64,000 bases of DNA from UBA7236 sp031372705 (GCA_031372705.1 JANMLV010000048.1:6663-70662); one strand, 5' to 3'. Counted from the stretch's first letter, positions 26,010-34,859 are shown. Made by a program: numbers and translations. Notes: a model not told the origin generated them from the sequence alone.

Positions 26010-26426
26010 CTAAAATTGAAATACCACAATTCCCAAAGGAATTATAAGAATGACAATTATTATTAATCCTATCGAAAATATTTTATCACTTGTTTTCACA
26101 TGACGATTTTCTGCAAAAAGTCTGTCATCAATTTCGCTAGAACCATTAACCCACAATATGTAATCTCTGTTATGTAATTTAATACTTATTTGCCTGAAAA
26201 TGCGGTCGAATGTATAATACACAAATGGAATACATAAGCAAAAGAAAAAAAATGGCATATCCGAATCAGGTTTGTAATTAATTTGAATTCCAATAATTCC
26301 GATAATACTAAGGCATATACATATTAACCATCTCAATTTAGGATTAGCGGTATTGCTAATCCTTGTATACATTAAGTAAAAACTTATTCCAAATGCCAAA
26401 CCAATGCTAAGTAAGATGATGTCCAT
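26010..26426 (-). CDS. Small four-span membrane protein, unknown
   Basis: A 138-residue hydrophobic protein with about four transmembrane helices: residues 2-20, 30-48, 57-75 and 117-136. A soluble loop of about 40 residues between the third and fourth contains 'WVNGSSEIDDRLFAENRH'. No family was recognised. It lies alone between the SEC-C gene and the DUF3179 gene, 40 bases beyond the latter's stop on the same strand. Confidence 0.6.
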   Translation of the reverse strand: MDIILLSIGLAFGISFYLMYTRISNTANPKLRWLICICLSIIGIIGIQINYKPDSDMPFFFFCLCIPFVYYTFDRIFRQISIKLHNRDYILWVNGSSEIDDRLFAENRHVKTSDKIFSIGLIIIVILIIPLGIVVFQF

Positions 26427-26466
26427 TTTAATTTGTTTTGGCCGTTATAAAAATAAATACCCGCAC

Positions 26467-27564
26467 TCACATAAACTTCACCTCCGGATAAAACGCATAC
26501 CACCCAAACCAATAGGCAATAAACCCGTTCATAGGTGTTAATCGCTCCCCTTTTTTATCGCCTTCAATGCAATAGCCGAATGCATCGTAAATATTGTTTT
26601 GCTCATCGCGAAATAAGCCGGGTAATTTGTTGGTTGCCGGAAAATATTTTGCTTTGGATGGATTTTCAAATGCCGTTATAAAATTATCGCGTTCACTGCC
26701 AACAACTATTATTTCTTTTTCGAAAACATTATCGGCAATGATGCGCACGCCACCTTTAAAATTTGTGAAACGATAGCATTTAGCTTTGTCTTTTTGTATT
26801 ACGCCAAATAATCTTTCTTTTGGATGTAACGTATCATTTTCAAAAGCAACATCGAAATAAATTTCTTTGTTCTGCATATAATCACCATAAGGATATTCCG
26901 AATAATCGCGTTGCATTCCGGTTTCGGTGCTTACTACTTTGCTTTCAGGAAATAATTTTTTCCAGGTTATCCAACTCGTTTCTATGGTTTGAAATGTTTC
27001 GGCATAATTATTTGCTAATTCACCATTAACACATAATTGTTTCATTTGACTCCATGCTGAACGCGTGGTGCGGTCGTAGGGAATTACATTACTGTTATAC
27101 AGCATTCCCGAAACACCAAAGTCGGTAAGCTTTCCATTTATTTTCCTGTTCCATGCCATACCGGAACCGGTGAGGGGACAATAATTAATGGCAAATTGTT
27201 TTCCGTTTATGGCATCATTAACTATTTCATGCCAATTTAAAATATTGTGTGGATAGCAATGCACTTCATCGCCAATTTTAACACCAATAACTAAATCTTC
27301 ATCACTAATAAATGCATCGGCTGCAGCAACAGAAATAAATTTTGGTTCATCAATAGAACGAATGCAATCTAATCGGTCGCAACCCGATTCAACACTTTCT
27401 AAATCGATTAACCATCTATCGTAAACTTTTTTTTCGGCAACTGCTTCCGGTTGTTCTTGGTTATTTTCAGTGTTTTTACAACCGGAAATTATAATCAATC
27501 CAATCACTGCAAGAACAGAAATAAATTCTGCTGTCGATTTTTTATGATAATTTCGCGTTCTCAT
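26467..27564 (-). CDS. DUF3179-domain lipoprotein
   Basis: A 365-residue lipoprotein: the signal is followed by lipobox IISGC (C29). The mature part matches DUF3179, a family of secreted or envelope proteins of unknown activity. Seen motifs: 'CYPHNILNWHEIVND', 'NYCPLTGSGMAWNR', 'GVSGMLYNSNVIPYDR' and 'SAWSQM', with conserved Cys and His that may bind metal. The minus-strand box TAAATTTG (27579-27572) lies seven bases before the ATG. The gene is divergent from the nitroreductase. Confidence 0.9.
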   Translation of the reverse strand: MRTRNYHKKSTAEFISVLAVIGLIIISGCKNTENNQEQPEAVAEKKVYDRWLIDLESVESGCDRLDCIRSIDEPKFISVAAADAFISDEDLVIGVKIGDEVHCYPHNILNWHEIVNDAINGKQFAINYCPLTGSGMAWNRKINGKLTDFGVSGMLYNSNVIPYDRTTRSAWSQMKQLCVNGELANNYAETFQTIETSWITWKKLFPESKVVSTETGMQRDYSEYPYGDYMQNKEIYFDVAFENDTLHPKERLFGVIQKDKAKCYRFTNFKGGVRIIADNVFEKEIIVVGSERDNFITAFENPSKAKYFPATNKLPGLFRDEQNNIYDAFGYCIEGDKKGERLTPMNGFIAYWFGWYAFYPEVKFM

Positions 27565-27571
27565 TCTATTG

Positions 27572-27579
27572 CAAATTTA
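27572..27579 (-). promoter_or_regulatory. -7 box TAAATTTG for the DUF3179 gene
   Basis: A TAnnTTTG match on the minus strand, ending seven bases before the start codon at 27564, again leaving almost no leader. Confidence 0.4.
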
Positions 27580-27592
27580 ATTCGACTTTTTT

Positions 27593-28183
27593 ATGAATAC
27601 TACTATAAATAGCCTAAATCATATTATTCGCCATCGCCGTTCCATAAAGCCTGAACGCTATACAGGTGTTGCCGTTAGCGATGAAATTGTGCACGAAATG
27701 CTTGAAAATGCTCGTTGGGCGCCAACACATGCACTAACTGAGCCTTGGCGCTTTTTCGTTTTTACAGGCGATGGGCTGCAAAAATTCGCCCATTTTCAAT
27801 CTGAATTGTACAAAACTATTACGCCTTCAGAACAGTTCAATGAAAACAAATACAACGGATTACGCAACACACCATTAAAAGCATCCCATATCATTTTGAT
27901 AGGCATGAGTCGCCAAGAAACCCAAAAATTGCCTGTAATGGAGGAAATTGCTGCGGTATCATGTGCAGTTCAAAATATGATGCTGACTGCCACAGCGCAT
28001 GGTATTGGTTCCTATTGGAGCACAAGTGGCGTAGTATTTAAACCCGAAATGAAAACATTTTTGGGTTTAGGAGAAAACGATCAGTGCATGGGAATGTTGT
28101 ACATTGGCAATTATAATGGCGAAGTAATTGATTCCACCAGAAAGCCGATTGCTGAAAAATCGAGTTGGATTGCATCCAATTAA
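27593..28183 (+). CDS. Nitroreductase family protein
   Basis: A 196-residue FMN-dependent oxidoreductase of the NfsB/YdjA superfamily. The FMN phosphate contact 'RHRRSIKPERYTG', the 'NARWAPTHALTEPWRF' motif and 'GIGSYWSTSG' near the C-terminus are typical of the YdjA-like short subgroup. The physiological substrate is unknown; members reduce nitroaromatics, quinones or flavins with NAD(P)H. It is divergent from the DUF3179 gene with a 28-base gap. Confidence 0.9.
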   Translation: MNTTINSLNHIIRHRRSIKPERYTGVAVSDEIVHEMLENARWAPTHALTEPWRFFVFTGDGLQKFAHFQSELYKTITPSEQFNENKYNGLRNTPLKASHIILIGMSRQETQKLPVMEEIAAVSCAVQNMMLTATAHGIGSYWSTSGVVFKPEMKTFLGLGENDQCMGMLYIGNYNGEVIDSTRKPIAEKSSWIASN

Positions 28184-28386
28184 TTTATTGCAATTGCCAA
28201 AGTAGTCATGTTTTTCAGGCTGATACTTTCGCCCGGTATGTAAAAGATTTATTACCTAAAATTATAATTTGAAGTGTTAAACCTACGTTTACAAGCCTAT
28301 TGTGAACATCAATGGGCGCAGAAAAGCGAATTATTTGCTTAATTTTACCCCTTATTCAGGAAATCTAAACTGATATCAAATCTAAG

Positions 28387-29100
28387 ATGAAAAAAATACT
28401 AACATTTATAGGGGTTCTGGCATTAGCAGGCTCCATGTTTGCACAAACTGATTCAACTGCTGCGGCCAACCAAGTAGATTTTGAAGATGATGATCCATCT
28501 CGCGACCGCATAATTATGAATGTGCATTGGGATGGCTGGTTAGGTGCTCCTGATTCTTTAAACGTGAAAGGGCTTTCAAGTGGAATGGGATTTCATTTCT
28601 TTTATGATATTCCATTAGGTAGCGACAATGTTAGTTTTGCCATAGGCGCCGGTTTTAACTGGTCTAACTATTATAACAATTCTTATTTTGGATATGACAC
28701 GGCTCAAAACACAATCCCATATCAGTACGATGATACCGTTCAGGTTTCAAAAAATAAATTGGTAATTAATTACGTGGAAGTGCCTTTAGAATTTCGCTTC
28801 CGCACCGACGAGAAAAATGGCAACCGTTTTAAAGCTGCCATCGGTTTTAAAGCAGGTTATGTAATTAGTAATCACACTAAATATGTTGGCGACGATTATA
28901 TTTCCGGTTCAGGCGATGAAATTAAATACAAGCAATATCGTATTAAAAACATGACTAACTTACAGTATGGTCCAACAATACGTTTAGGGTATTCAAAAAT
29001 AAATATCGAAGCATATTATGGCTTGGCACCAATATTTATTGATGGGGAAGGTCCAAGCGGAAACCCAATAACAGTGGGTATTTCATTTAATCCATTCTGA
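28387..29100 (+). CDS. Outer membrane beta-barrel protein (PorT-like)
   Basis: A 237-residue protein with a signal peptide (MKKILTFIGVLALAGSMFAQ) and a mature part of alternating amphipathic strands, ending in FNPF with a C-terminal Phe as in outer membrane barrels. 'KAAIGFKAGYVISNHTKY' and 'LQYGPTIRLGYSKINIEAYYGL' match the outer-membrane-protein beta-barrel domain (PorT family) common in Bacteroidota. The specific role is unknown. A terminator follows at 29124. Confidence 0.85.
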   Translation: MKKILTFIGVLALAGSMFAQTDSTAAANQVDFEDDDPSRDRIIMNVHWDGWLGAPDSLNVKGLSSGMGFHFFYDIPLGSDNVSFAIGAGFNWSNYYNNSYFGYDTAQNTIPYQYDDTVQVSKNKLVINYVEVPLEFRFRTDEKNGNRFKAAIGFKAGYVISNHTKYVGDDYISGSGDEIKYKQYRIKNMTNLQYGPTIRLGYSKINIEAYYGLAPIFIDGEGPSGNPITVGISFNPF

Positions 29101-29123
29101 TTATTGCAAAGATGTTAACAGAG

Positions 29124-29155
29124 TCCCTCCGCATGTAAACGGGGGGATTTTTATT
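29124..29155 (+). terminator. Rho-independent terminator
   Basis: TCCCTCCG pairs with CGGGGGGA (one T-G wobble), loop of about 8 nt, followed by TTTTTATTTTTA. It ends the barrel-protein transcript and separates it from meaB. Confidence 0.75.
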
Positions 29156-29171
29156 TTTATAGTAACAACAA

Positions 29172-30164
29172 GTGAAAGAACTAGACCAATTAACTGCCGA
29201 ACAATTTTTTCAAGGCATTCGCTCCGGTGATCGCGTGCTGATGGCACGTGCAATTACTTTGCTCGAAAGCGCTGCTGCTGCACATAGAAACAAAGCATTG
29301 GAAATATTGGAAAAATGTTTGCCATTTTCCGGCAATGCATTGCGCATTGGAATTACCGGTGCTCCCGGCGTTGGAAAAAGTTCTTTTATTGAAACATTAG
29401 GTAACCATATAGTTGATGAAAATAAACAACTGGCTGTATTAGCCGTCGACCCAAGCAGCAAAAAATCGAAGGGAAGTATCTTGGGCGATAAAACGCGGAT
29501 GCAGGAGCTATCTAAAAGGTCGTCGGTTTTTATCAGGCCTACTGCATCAGGTGAACATTATGGTGGTATTGCAGCCGCTACGCGAGAAACTATCGTGTTG
29601 CTGGAGGCAGCGGGATTTGATACCATATTGGTTGAAACTGTTGGGGTTGGACAAAGTGAAACTGCAGTTCATGATATTACCGATGTGTTTGTGCTGCTTT
29701 TAATAGCCGGTGCCGGCGACGAACTGCAAGGTATTAAACGGGGCATAATGGAGATGGCCGATATCATTGCCATTAATAAGGCAGATGGCGATAATACTGA
29801 GCGTGCTCAAATAGCTTTGGGTGATGTTCGCCGTGCATTGCATTTATTTCAACTAAAAGATTCGGGGTGGAATACCACTGTTGAAACATGTTCCGCTCTA
29901 ACTGCAAAAGGAATTCCGGAAATGTGGCAAAGTATTAAAAAATACCACCAACACGTTGTAGAAAATGGCTATTTTCAACGCAATCGCAAGCAACAATATA
30001 TGCAGTGGTTTAACGAATATCTTAACATTTCACTCATCAACCACTTTAATCAAAATGATGAATTTAAAGCTGCATTTCAACACTACAGCTCAAAAGTAGA
30101 ACAAGCTGAAATGCTTCCTCCTGTTGCTGTTCAAGCATTATTAAGCAAAGTATTCACGCGTTAA
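29172..30164 (+). CDS. meaB: Methylmalonyl-CoA mutase-associated GTPase MeaB
   Basis: A G-protein chaperone that protects and reactivates the B12-dependent methylmalonyl-CoA mutase. The protein has 330 residues. Walker A GAPGVGKSS is at about 63-71, the family signature 'AVDPSSKKSKGSILGDKTRM' follows, then 'ETVGVGQSE' (switch) and NKAD (G4). The start is GTG at 29172, sixteen bases after the terminator. The mutase genes are not in the window, but methylmalonyl-CoA epimerase is at 43853, so the propionyl-CoA pathway is present in dispersed form. Confidence 0.95.
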   Translation: MKELDQLTAEQFFQGIRSGDRVLMARAITLLESAAAAHRNKALEILEKCLPFSGNALRIGITGAPGVGKSSFIETLGNHIVDENKQLAVLAVDPSSKKSKGSILGDKTRMQELSKRSSVFIRPTASGEHYGGIAAATRETIVLLEAAGFDTILVETVGVGQSETAVHDITDVFVLLLIAGAGDELQGIKRGIMEMADIIAINKADGDNTERAQIALGDVRRALHLFQLKDSGWNTTVETCSALTAKGIPEMWQSIKKYHQHVVENGYFQRNRKQQYMQWFNEYLNISLINHFNQNDEFKAAFQHYSSKVEQAEMLPPVAVQALLSKVFTR

Positions 30165-30189
30165 TTGAATTAAATTTCCTTTCTTGTAT

Positions 30190-30223
30190 TGACCAAAGTC
30201 ACCATTTCCTTTGACTCAGGTCA
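30190..30223 (+). promoter_or_regulatory. Two tandem TGAC-N4-GTCA palindromes
   Basis: TGACCAAAGTCA (30190-30201) and TGACTCAGGTCA (30212-30223) are both perfect in their 4-bp arms. Their centres are 22 bases apart, about two helical turns, 47-80 bases before the DUF2892 gene. The geometry resembles half-sites of the CRP/FNR superfamily, with TTGAC/GTCA arms. That assignment is inference. Confidence 0.55.
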
Positions 30224-30269
30224 TACTTTTTATTTTGTGTATAGGGACATCTTTACAACACAAAATCAC

Positions 30270-30470
30270 ATGACTATGAACTTAAATCCAAATTTAAATT
30301 TTAACGAAATTATTATCAGATATGCGATATTAATTGTCATCGGAATTATGGCAGGCGTTTTTCAAAACTTCTTCTTAATTATTCCGGCAATGGCAGTTTT
30401 CTTAACAGCAGTGTTAGGATGGTGCCCAATTAAAGCATTCATGAGCAACAATCACACTGTTGCACATTAA
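30270..30470 (+). CDS. Small DUF2892 (YgaP-like) membrane protein
   Basis: A 66-residue protein with two transmembrane helices (about residues 15-33 and 36-52). 'NEIIIRYAILIVIGIMAG' and 'LTAVLGWCPIKAF' match DUF2892, the membrane part of YgaP; the rhodanese domain is absent. The Cys in GWCP is conserved in the family. I chose the ATG at 30270 over a TTG at 30189, because the longer form would translate straight through the two palindromic sites. A terminator follows at 30555, so the gene is a single-gene unit with its own regulation. Confidence 0.82.
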   Translation: MTMNLNPNLNFNEIIIRYAILIVIGIMAGVFQNFFLIIPAMAVFLTAVLGWCPIKAFMSNNHTVAH

Positions 30471-30554
30471 CGATTGTTTTGCAACACAAGAGCACTTTGC
30501 ACTTAAATGCAAATGTGACTTACGGTTGTCTTTTCTTTGAGTATGCCTGAAAAA

Positions 30555-30588
30555 AATGGTCTGTCTTCCGACAGGCCATTTTATTTTG
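30555..30588 (+). terminator. Rho-independent terminator of the DUF2892 gene
   Basis: AATGGTCTGTC / GACAGGCCATT (one wobble), loop TTCC, then TTATTTTG. A clear strong hairpin, 85 bases after the stop codon. Confidence 0.82.
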
Positions 30589-30616
30589 TACAAAATTCCC
30601 GTAATTTGTCTGCAAT

Positions 30617-31759
30617 ATGGACATCTCATACATTTTAAACATTTTGGGTGAAGAGCGCGAAAACTATTACAATGCTGTAGCACCGCCAATTATTCAAACC
30701 AGCAATTTTGCATTTAAAACCGTTGCCGATTTTCGCGAAGCAACTAAAGATGAATTGCACGCACATTTATATACACGTGGTAACAACCCAACAACTGAAA
30801 TTGTAAGAAAAAAGATTGCTGCTTTAGAAGGAACCGACGATTGTCTTATTTTTTCAAGCGGTGCTGCAGCTATTGCCGCGGCTATATTTCATAGTGTTAA
30901 ATCGGGCGACCATGTAATTTGTGTAGAAAGTCCTTATAGCTGGACTTATTACATGCTTACACAAGTTTTTCCAAAATACGGGGTTACCACAACTTTTGTT
31001 GACGGAAAGCACTTGGCAAATTTTGAAAATGCAATTCAAGAAAACACCAGATTAATATTTTTGGAAAGTCCGAACACATTTTGGTTCGATTTGCAGGATT
31101 TAGAAGCGGTATGTAATTTGGCTAAATCGAAAAATATTGTGACCGCAATCGATAACAGTTATTGCACGCCATTATATCAACAAGCGCATAAATTAGGGGT
31201 TGATTTAGTTATACATACCGCAACAAAATATCTCGCAGGGCATAGTGATGTTGTATCCGGTGTAATTTGCGCAAATCAGGAACATATTAATGCCATTTTT
31301 AAAACTGAGTTTATGGCAATCGGTGCAATTCCTTCACCCAATGATGCTTGGTTATTATTGCGTGGTATGCGCACACTTCCTATGCGGTTGGAGAAAAGTG
31401 TGTCTAACGCTGAAAAATTAATTGCGTGGATGGAACATCATCCTAAAGTGGAAAAAATAATTTATCCATTTCATCATAGTCACCCACAATTTGAATTAGC
31501 CAAAAAACAAATGAAACGAGGCGGAGGATTATTTGCTGTTTTATTAAAAACAAATAGTAAAGATGCTATAGAAGCATTTTGTAATAAGTTGCAGCGATTT
31601 TTGCTGGCCGTTTCTTGGGGAGGATATGAATCGCTGGTATTTCCGGCTTGTATAAAAGAAGGAAATGATTATCCGGTAAATTTTGTGCGCTTTTATGCAG
31701 GATTAGAAGAAGTTGAAGTATTAATTGCAGATATTGATCAAGCCTTATCGGAAATTTGA
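30617..31759 (+). CDS. Cys/Met metabolism PLP enzyme (cystathionine synthase/lyase family)
   Basis: A 380-residue trans-sulfuration enzyme of PLP fold type I. The PLP lysine is in 'HTATKYLAGHSDVVSG', the aspartate in 'AIDNSYCTP', the tyrosine-arginine contact in 'LYTRGNNPT', and the C-terminal substrate-carboxylate Arg region near 'VNFVRFYAGLEEVE'. The family includes cystathionine gamma-synthase, beta- and gamma-lyase and methionine gamma-lyase; sequence alone does not separate these. Its last 22 bases overlap the 3' end of the convergent DUF1361 gene. Confidence 0.9.
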   Translation: MDISYILNILGEERENYYNAVAPPIIQTSNFAFKTVADFREATKDELHAHLYTRGNNPTTEIVRKKIAALEGTDDCLIFSSGAAAIAAAIFHSVKSGDHVICVESPYSWTYYMLTQVFPKYGVTTTFVDGKHLANFENAIQENTRLIFLESPNTFWFDLQDLEAVCNLAKSKNIVTAIDNSYCTPLYQQAHKLGVDLVIHTATKYLAGHSDVVSGVICANQEHINAIFKTEFMAIGAIPSPNDAWLLLRGMRTLPMRLEKSVSNAEKLIAWMEHHPKVEKIIYPFHHSHPQFELAKKQMKRGGGLFAVLLKTNSKDAIEAFCNKLQRFLLAVSWGGYESLVFPACIKEGNDYPVNFVRFYAGLEEVEVLIADIDQALSEI

Positions 31760-32418
31760 AAGATGCTCGATTTGCTAAACAACTGAAAATATAATAATGT
31801 AAAAAATGTAGCAAACACGAGGCTTAGCGAACCCATTTGCAACATAGCATTATTGTCGTTCAACAATTGTAAAAATTCTTGTGTGAGGGTTGATGGGTTA
31901 GTAATTATTTCCCAGCTGTTCCACCTTTCGTATCTACCCAAATAAATACCTATTCCACAGCTGAAAAAGGCTATAAATATAACAGCTGCATTTACCCATT
32001 TGCTTTTGTTGACAAGTAATTTGCGATGCAGTTTTCTAAATGCAAAAAATGTGAGCATCATACCGGTGTATGCAAAAGAAAGTAACATGATTAAATCGTA
32101 CCACATGGGTACTGAATTAAATTCATGTAAGTGAAATATATCGGTTAGCATATATGGTGCATTAGGGAAAAATATAAACCACAAAAAAAACAAACAGCCA
32201 ATTTGAAAGCGATTATTTTTGGTGTCAAGTTTTACGATGCGCAATACTAATAAATAGGGTATCCAGGCGAGGAATAAATTAATACCCATAAATCGATATT
32301 CAAAACTATCGGTATAAAGCATACGCACAATTAATAGCAAAAAACAAAAGGAGCTGAATAATAACAATTGTTTCTTTTCGCTGCCCGCATACGGAGAATT
32401 TAAATGAACAATTTTCAT
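31738..32418 (-). CDS. DUF1361 membrane protein
   Basis: A 226-residue polytopic inner membrane protein with about six or seven spans. The family hallmark 'FLWFIFFPNAPYMLTDIFHL' lies in the middle. Function unknown. The ATG at 32418 follows the dgkA stop codon after one base, so the two are translationally coupled; a GTG twelve codons upstream would lie inside dgkA. The 3' end overlaps the convergent PLP-enzyme gene by 22 bases. Confidence 0.88.
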   Translation of the reverse strand: MKIVHLNSPYAGSEKKQLLLFSSFCFLLLIVRMLYTDSFEYRFMGINLFLAWIPYLLVLRIVKLDTKNNRFQIGCLFFLWFIFFPNAPYMLTDIFHLHEFNSVPMWYDLIMLLSFAYTGMMLTFFAFRKLHRKLLVNKSKWVNAAVIFIAFFSCGIGIYLGRYERWNSWEIITNPSTLTQEFLQLLNDNNAMLQMGSLSLVFATFFTLLYFQLFSKSSIFQISDKA

Positions 32419-32419
32419 A

Positions 32420-32770
32420 TTAAAATATTTTTGGGATAAATATGATACTACCAATTATAACAGCAATGCCTGCGCAAAGTAGAACTGCGCCTGCAGCTAG
32501 GTCTTTCACCAATCCTATTTGTTTATGTTGCTCGGGATGCACTACATCACAAAGTTTTTCTAAAGCCGTATTAAATGCTTCGGCACCAATAACAAGTGCA
32601 ATAGCAATGCATATCAGCATCCAATCGGTTGATGAAATATGTAGAATAAAACCTGCAGCAATTACAACTATTGTAATAAGTAAATGCACTTGAGCATGCC
32701 GTTCGGTTTTAAATAAATAAATTAATCCCCGAAAGGCATCACCAAAACTTTTTGCTTCCTTTTTTAACAT
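32420..32770 (-). CDS. dgkA: Diacylglycerol/undecaprenol kinase family protein
   Basis: A small integral membrane kinase that phosphorylates diacylglycerol or undecaprenol. A 116-residue protein with three membrane helices. The family motif 'EAFNTALEKLCDVVHPE' with catalytic Glu, and 'KDLAAGAVLL' are present. I chose the ATG at 32770, four bases after the stop of the upstream gene, giving the usual family length; upstream starts would overlap that gene. As Gram-positive-type DgkA it may act on undecaprenol. Confidence 0.9.
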   Translation of the reverse strand: MLKKEAKSFGDAFRGLIYLFKTERHAQVHLLITIVVIAAGFILHISSTDWMLICIAIALVIGAEAFNTALEKLCDVVHPEQHKQIGLVKDLAAGAVLLCAGIAVIIGSIIFIPKIF

Positions 32771-32774
32771 CTGA

Positions 32775-33794
32775 CTATTTGGTTTTATTTTTTGGAGATG
32801 TAGTACTTTTGAATTCATAATAACCAATAATGCCTAAATGATTGCTGGTTGTTCCACCTTGGGTGTTAAATTTTTCGCAGGTTATTGATGAGGAGTGAAA
32901 AATATAATCAATCGGAATTTGTAAAGGTGATTGTGCCGGATATGTTGCCGATAAATCTTTACGACTATCTTTTAATTTGGTGGTATTTAATAATGATGTT
33001 ACTTGTTCGCTCCAAGGAACGGCATTCATATCTCCCATAACTATTAGCGGACCTGTTATTTTATTTGCTTCGTCGGCAATAAATTTAAATTGTTTTACCT
33101 GAGCTTGAAAGTCTTTATCGTTTGTGGGTGTGCTGGTTGTTGCTGCAATAAAGTGCAGTGTATCAGCATTAATAATTATTATTCCGGTTAACAATGGAAA
33201 ATCGTGCGAAGCAATAACAGCTTTAGATTCAATTGGATATTTGGAGTAAACTGCCATGCCGAACCCGGTATAACTTAATTCACTTAATGCATAGGGATAT
33301 TTTTGGCGCATTATAGGGTCAACTATTGCAAATGAATTTTCTTTTAATTCTTGCATTGATACAATATCGGCATCCGATGCCAATGCAGCATCGGCAACAG
33401 AAGCTATTTTTTTATTATTTTCTTTTACATTAAAATGTAAAACTGAGAAATCGCTAATAACAGTTTCATTTTTTTCTGCTTTTTTGGTTGATGGCAACTC
33501 ACCGGCTGTTTTAAAATATGGCCAAATACCGGGAGCTAAAATAAGCAGGGCAATTGCACCGGCCGATGCCAAAGCATAATTATTGCGCAAAAAGAAAAAT
33601 GTGACAAATACCACTAAAAAAACGGCGTAGGGAATGCGCAAGCTGTCGGCAGCGGAAACAATCCAACCCGGCTCAATTACTAAAATTGTGCTGAAAATGA
33701 TAATTAGTGCAGCAATTATTGCTCTAAACGTAAACATTTCTACCCAGCGCCAAAACAATTGGAAACCTGCTTTTATTTGCCCTAACAATTTCAT
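32775..33794 (-). CDS. Endonuclease/exonuclease/phosphatase-fold membrane protein
   Basis: A 339-residue protein. Two or three N-terminal transmembrane helices (about residues 20-105) precede a periplasmic EEP domain. Motifs seen: 'LHFNVKENN' (family N-H-N start), 'SMQELKE' (catalytic Glu), 'VMGDMNAVPWS' (G-D-x-N) and 'TSNHLGIIG' (terminal S-x-H). These match the DNase I-like hydrolases, whose membrane-anchored members act on nucleic acids, phosphates or lipids; the substrate is unknown. It leads a run with dgkA and DUF1361. Confidence 0.88.
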   Translation of the reverse strand: MKLLGQIKAGFQLFWRWVEMFTFRAIIAALIIIFSTILVIEPGWIVSAADSLRIPYAVFLVVFVTFFFLRNNYALASAGAIALLILAPGIWPYFKTAGELPSTKKAEKNETVISDFSVLHFNVKENNKKIASVADAALASDADIVSMQELKENSFAIVDPIMRQKYPYALSELSYTGFGMAVYSKYPIESKAVIASHDFPLLTGIIIINADTLHFIAATTSTPTNDKDFQAQVKQFKFIADEANKITGPLIVMGDMNAVPWSEQVTSLLNTTKLKDSRKDLSATYPAQSPLQIPIDYIFHSSSITCEKFNTQGGTTSNHLGIIGYYEFKSTTSPKNKTK

Positions 33795-33845
33795 AAGTGT
33801 AAAGATAAAAAAGAACTTTGAATTACAAAGTAAAATTAAGAAACA

Positions 33846-34145
33846 TTAACTATTGCCTTTTAGTAATTTTTCCAAAGCATTGAGATGTAAGCGGAATGCC
33901 TGCTTGCCTGAAGTGGTTACGTTATAGGTGGTACGTGGCTTTTTGCCTACAAATTCCTTTTTCACAGCAATGTATTCAGCCTTTTCGAGCGCTGAAATAT
34001 GGCTCGCAAGATTACCATCGGTTAGATTGAGCAAGGTTTTTAACGTATTAAAATCTACCCATTCGTTTACCATCAGTACACTCATGATACCTAATCGAAC
34101 ACGATTGTCGAACTCCTTATTTAGACCTGCTATGATATCTTTCAT
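33846..34145 (-). CDS. Winged-helix transcriptional regulator
   Basis: A 99-residue single-domain winged-helix protein of the HTH_34 type ('RLGIMSVLMVNEWVDFNTLK', 'LTDGNLASHISALEKAEYI', 'RTTYNVTTSGKQAF'). Such proteins are typically paired with a small membrane protein, as here: it lies three bases after the gene at 34149, which it probably regulates together with itself. Confidence 0.9.
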   Translation of the reverse strand: MKDIIAGLNKEFDNRVRLGIMSVLMVNEWVDFNTLKTLLNLTDGNLASHISALEKAEYIAVKKEFVGKKPRTTYNVTTSGKQAFRLHLNALEKLLKGNS

Positions 34146-34148
34146 GGT

Positions 34149-34784
34149 TTATCGTTCGTATCTGAAATACATTACAGCGCCATAAATAATATGAAGAATA
34201 CCGAAGCCGAAAGCCCAGAACAGGATGATATATCCCGGAATTATCATGGCAATTAGCCCTAAAATGATTTCACAAATTCCCAAATACCGAACTTCGCCTA
34301 ATGTGTATTTACTGGCATTTAAAAGTGCCAAACCATAAAATAAAAGTGTTGCCGGTGCAATTAGAAGATAAATGTTATAATAATATAGGATGAGGCAAAA
34401 AATGGCGCCTGTTGCAAGTGGAATTAGTAAATTTATAAGCGTTAGTTCGGCAGCTTTATTCCAAATCGGTAACCCTTGAATGCGCGCTTTCCGCACAGCA
34501 AAATAGGTTGAAAAGGTTAATGCTAAAACCAACACCACAGCGGCATCTAAAAGGAAAAACAGTACATCTGCCAAATTAACAGAAGCAATTCTATTTATTT
34601 GGCCTTCAGCTAACTGAATATTAGTATTAATGTACCATCCGGCAACAAAAGCACCAACTAGTGCAACAACTCCGGCGCTTATTCCCGACAAACCGCTTAA
34701 GGAAATAAATCGAGACGATTTCTCCATCATAGAGCGAATCTCTTTGATGTCTTCCAGGTAATGCTGATTTGGTTTTTCTTCCAT
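34149..34784 (-). CDS. Membrane protein paired with winged-helix regulator
   Basis: A 211-residue protein with a soluble N-terminus ('EDIKEIRSMMEKSSRFISLSGLSG') and about six hydrophobic spans. The N-terminal motif and the neighbouring HTH_34 gene form a pair seen widely in Bacteroidota; no function is known. It is the first gene of the pair and is divergent from the SGNH-like gene at 34860, with opposing promoter boxes in the 75-base gap. Confidence 0.8.
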   Translation of the reverse strand: MEEKPNQHYLEDIKEIRSMMEKSSRFISLSGLSGISAGVVALVGAFVAGWYINTNIQLAEGQINRIASVNLADVLFFLLDAAVVLVLALTFSTYFAVRKARIQGLPIWNKAAELTLINLLIPLATGAIFCLILYYYNIYLLIAPATLLFYGLALLNASKYTLGEVRYLGICEIILGLIAMIIPGYIILFWAFGFGILHIIYGAVMYFRYER

Positions 34785-34803
34785 ATTAAAGCGCTTTGTG
34801 AAA

Positions 34804-34811
34804 CAAAGCTA
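34804..34811 (-). promoter_or_regulatory. -7 box TAGCTTTG for the membrane protein/regulator pair
   Basis: An exact TAnnTTTG match on the minus strand, 19 bases before the start codon at 34784. It is the same octamer as at the tetR promoter. Confidence 0.5.
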
Positions 34812-34843
34812 ATAGAAAGATGTTACAAAATGGATATTTCCTT

Positions 34844-34851
34844 TAATTTTG
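34844..34851 (+). promoter_or_regulatory. -7 box TAATTTTG for the first SGNH-like gene
   Basis: TAnnTTTG match eight bases before the ATG at 34860, which supports that start rather than longer upstream ones. Confidence 0.4.
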
Positions 34852-34859
34852 AACAATAT

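Noticed and set aside
30189..30269. An upstream TTG start that would lengthen the DUF2892 protein by 27 residues.
   Set aside because: It would translate the two palindromic sites, and the family normally begins just before the first membrane helix.
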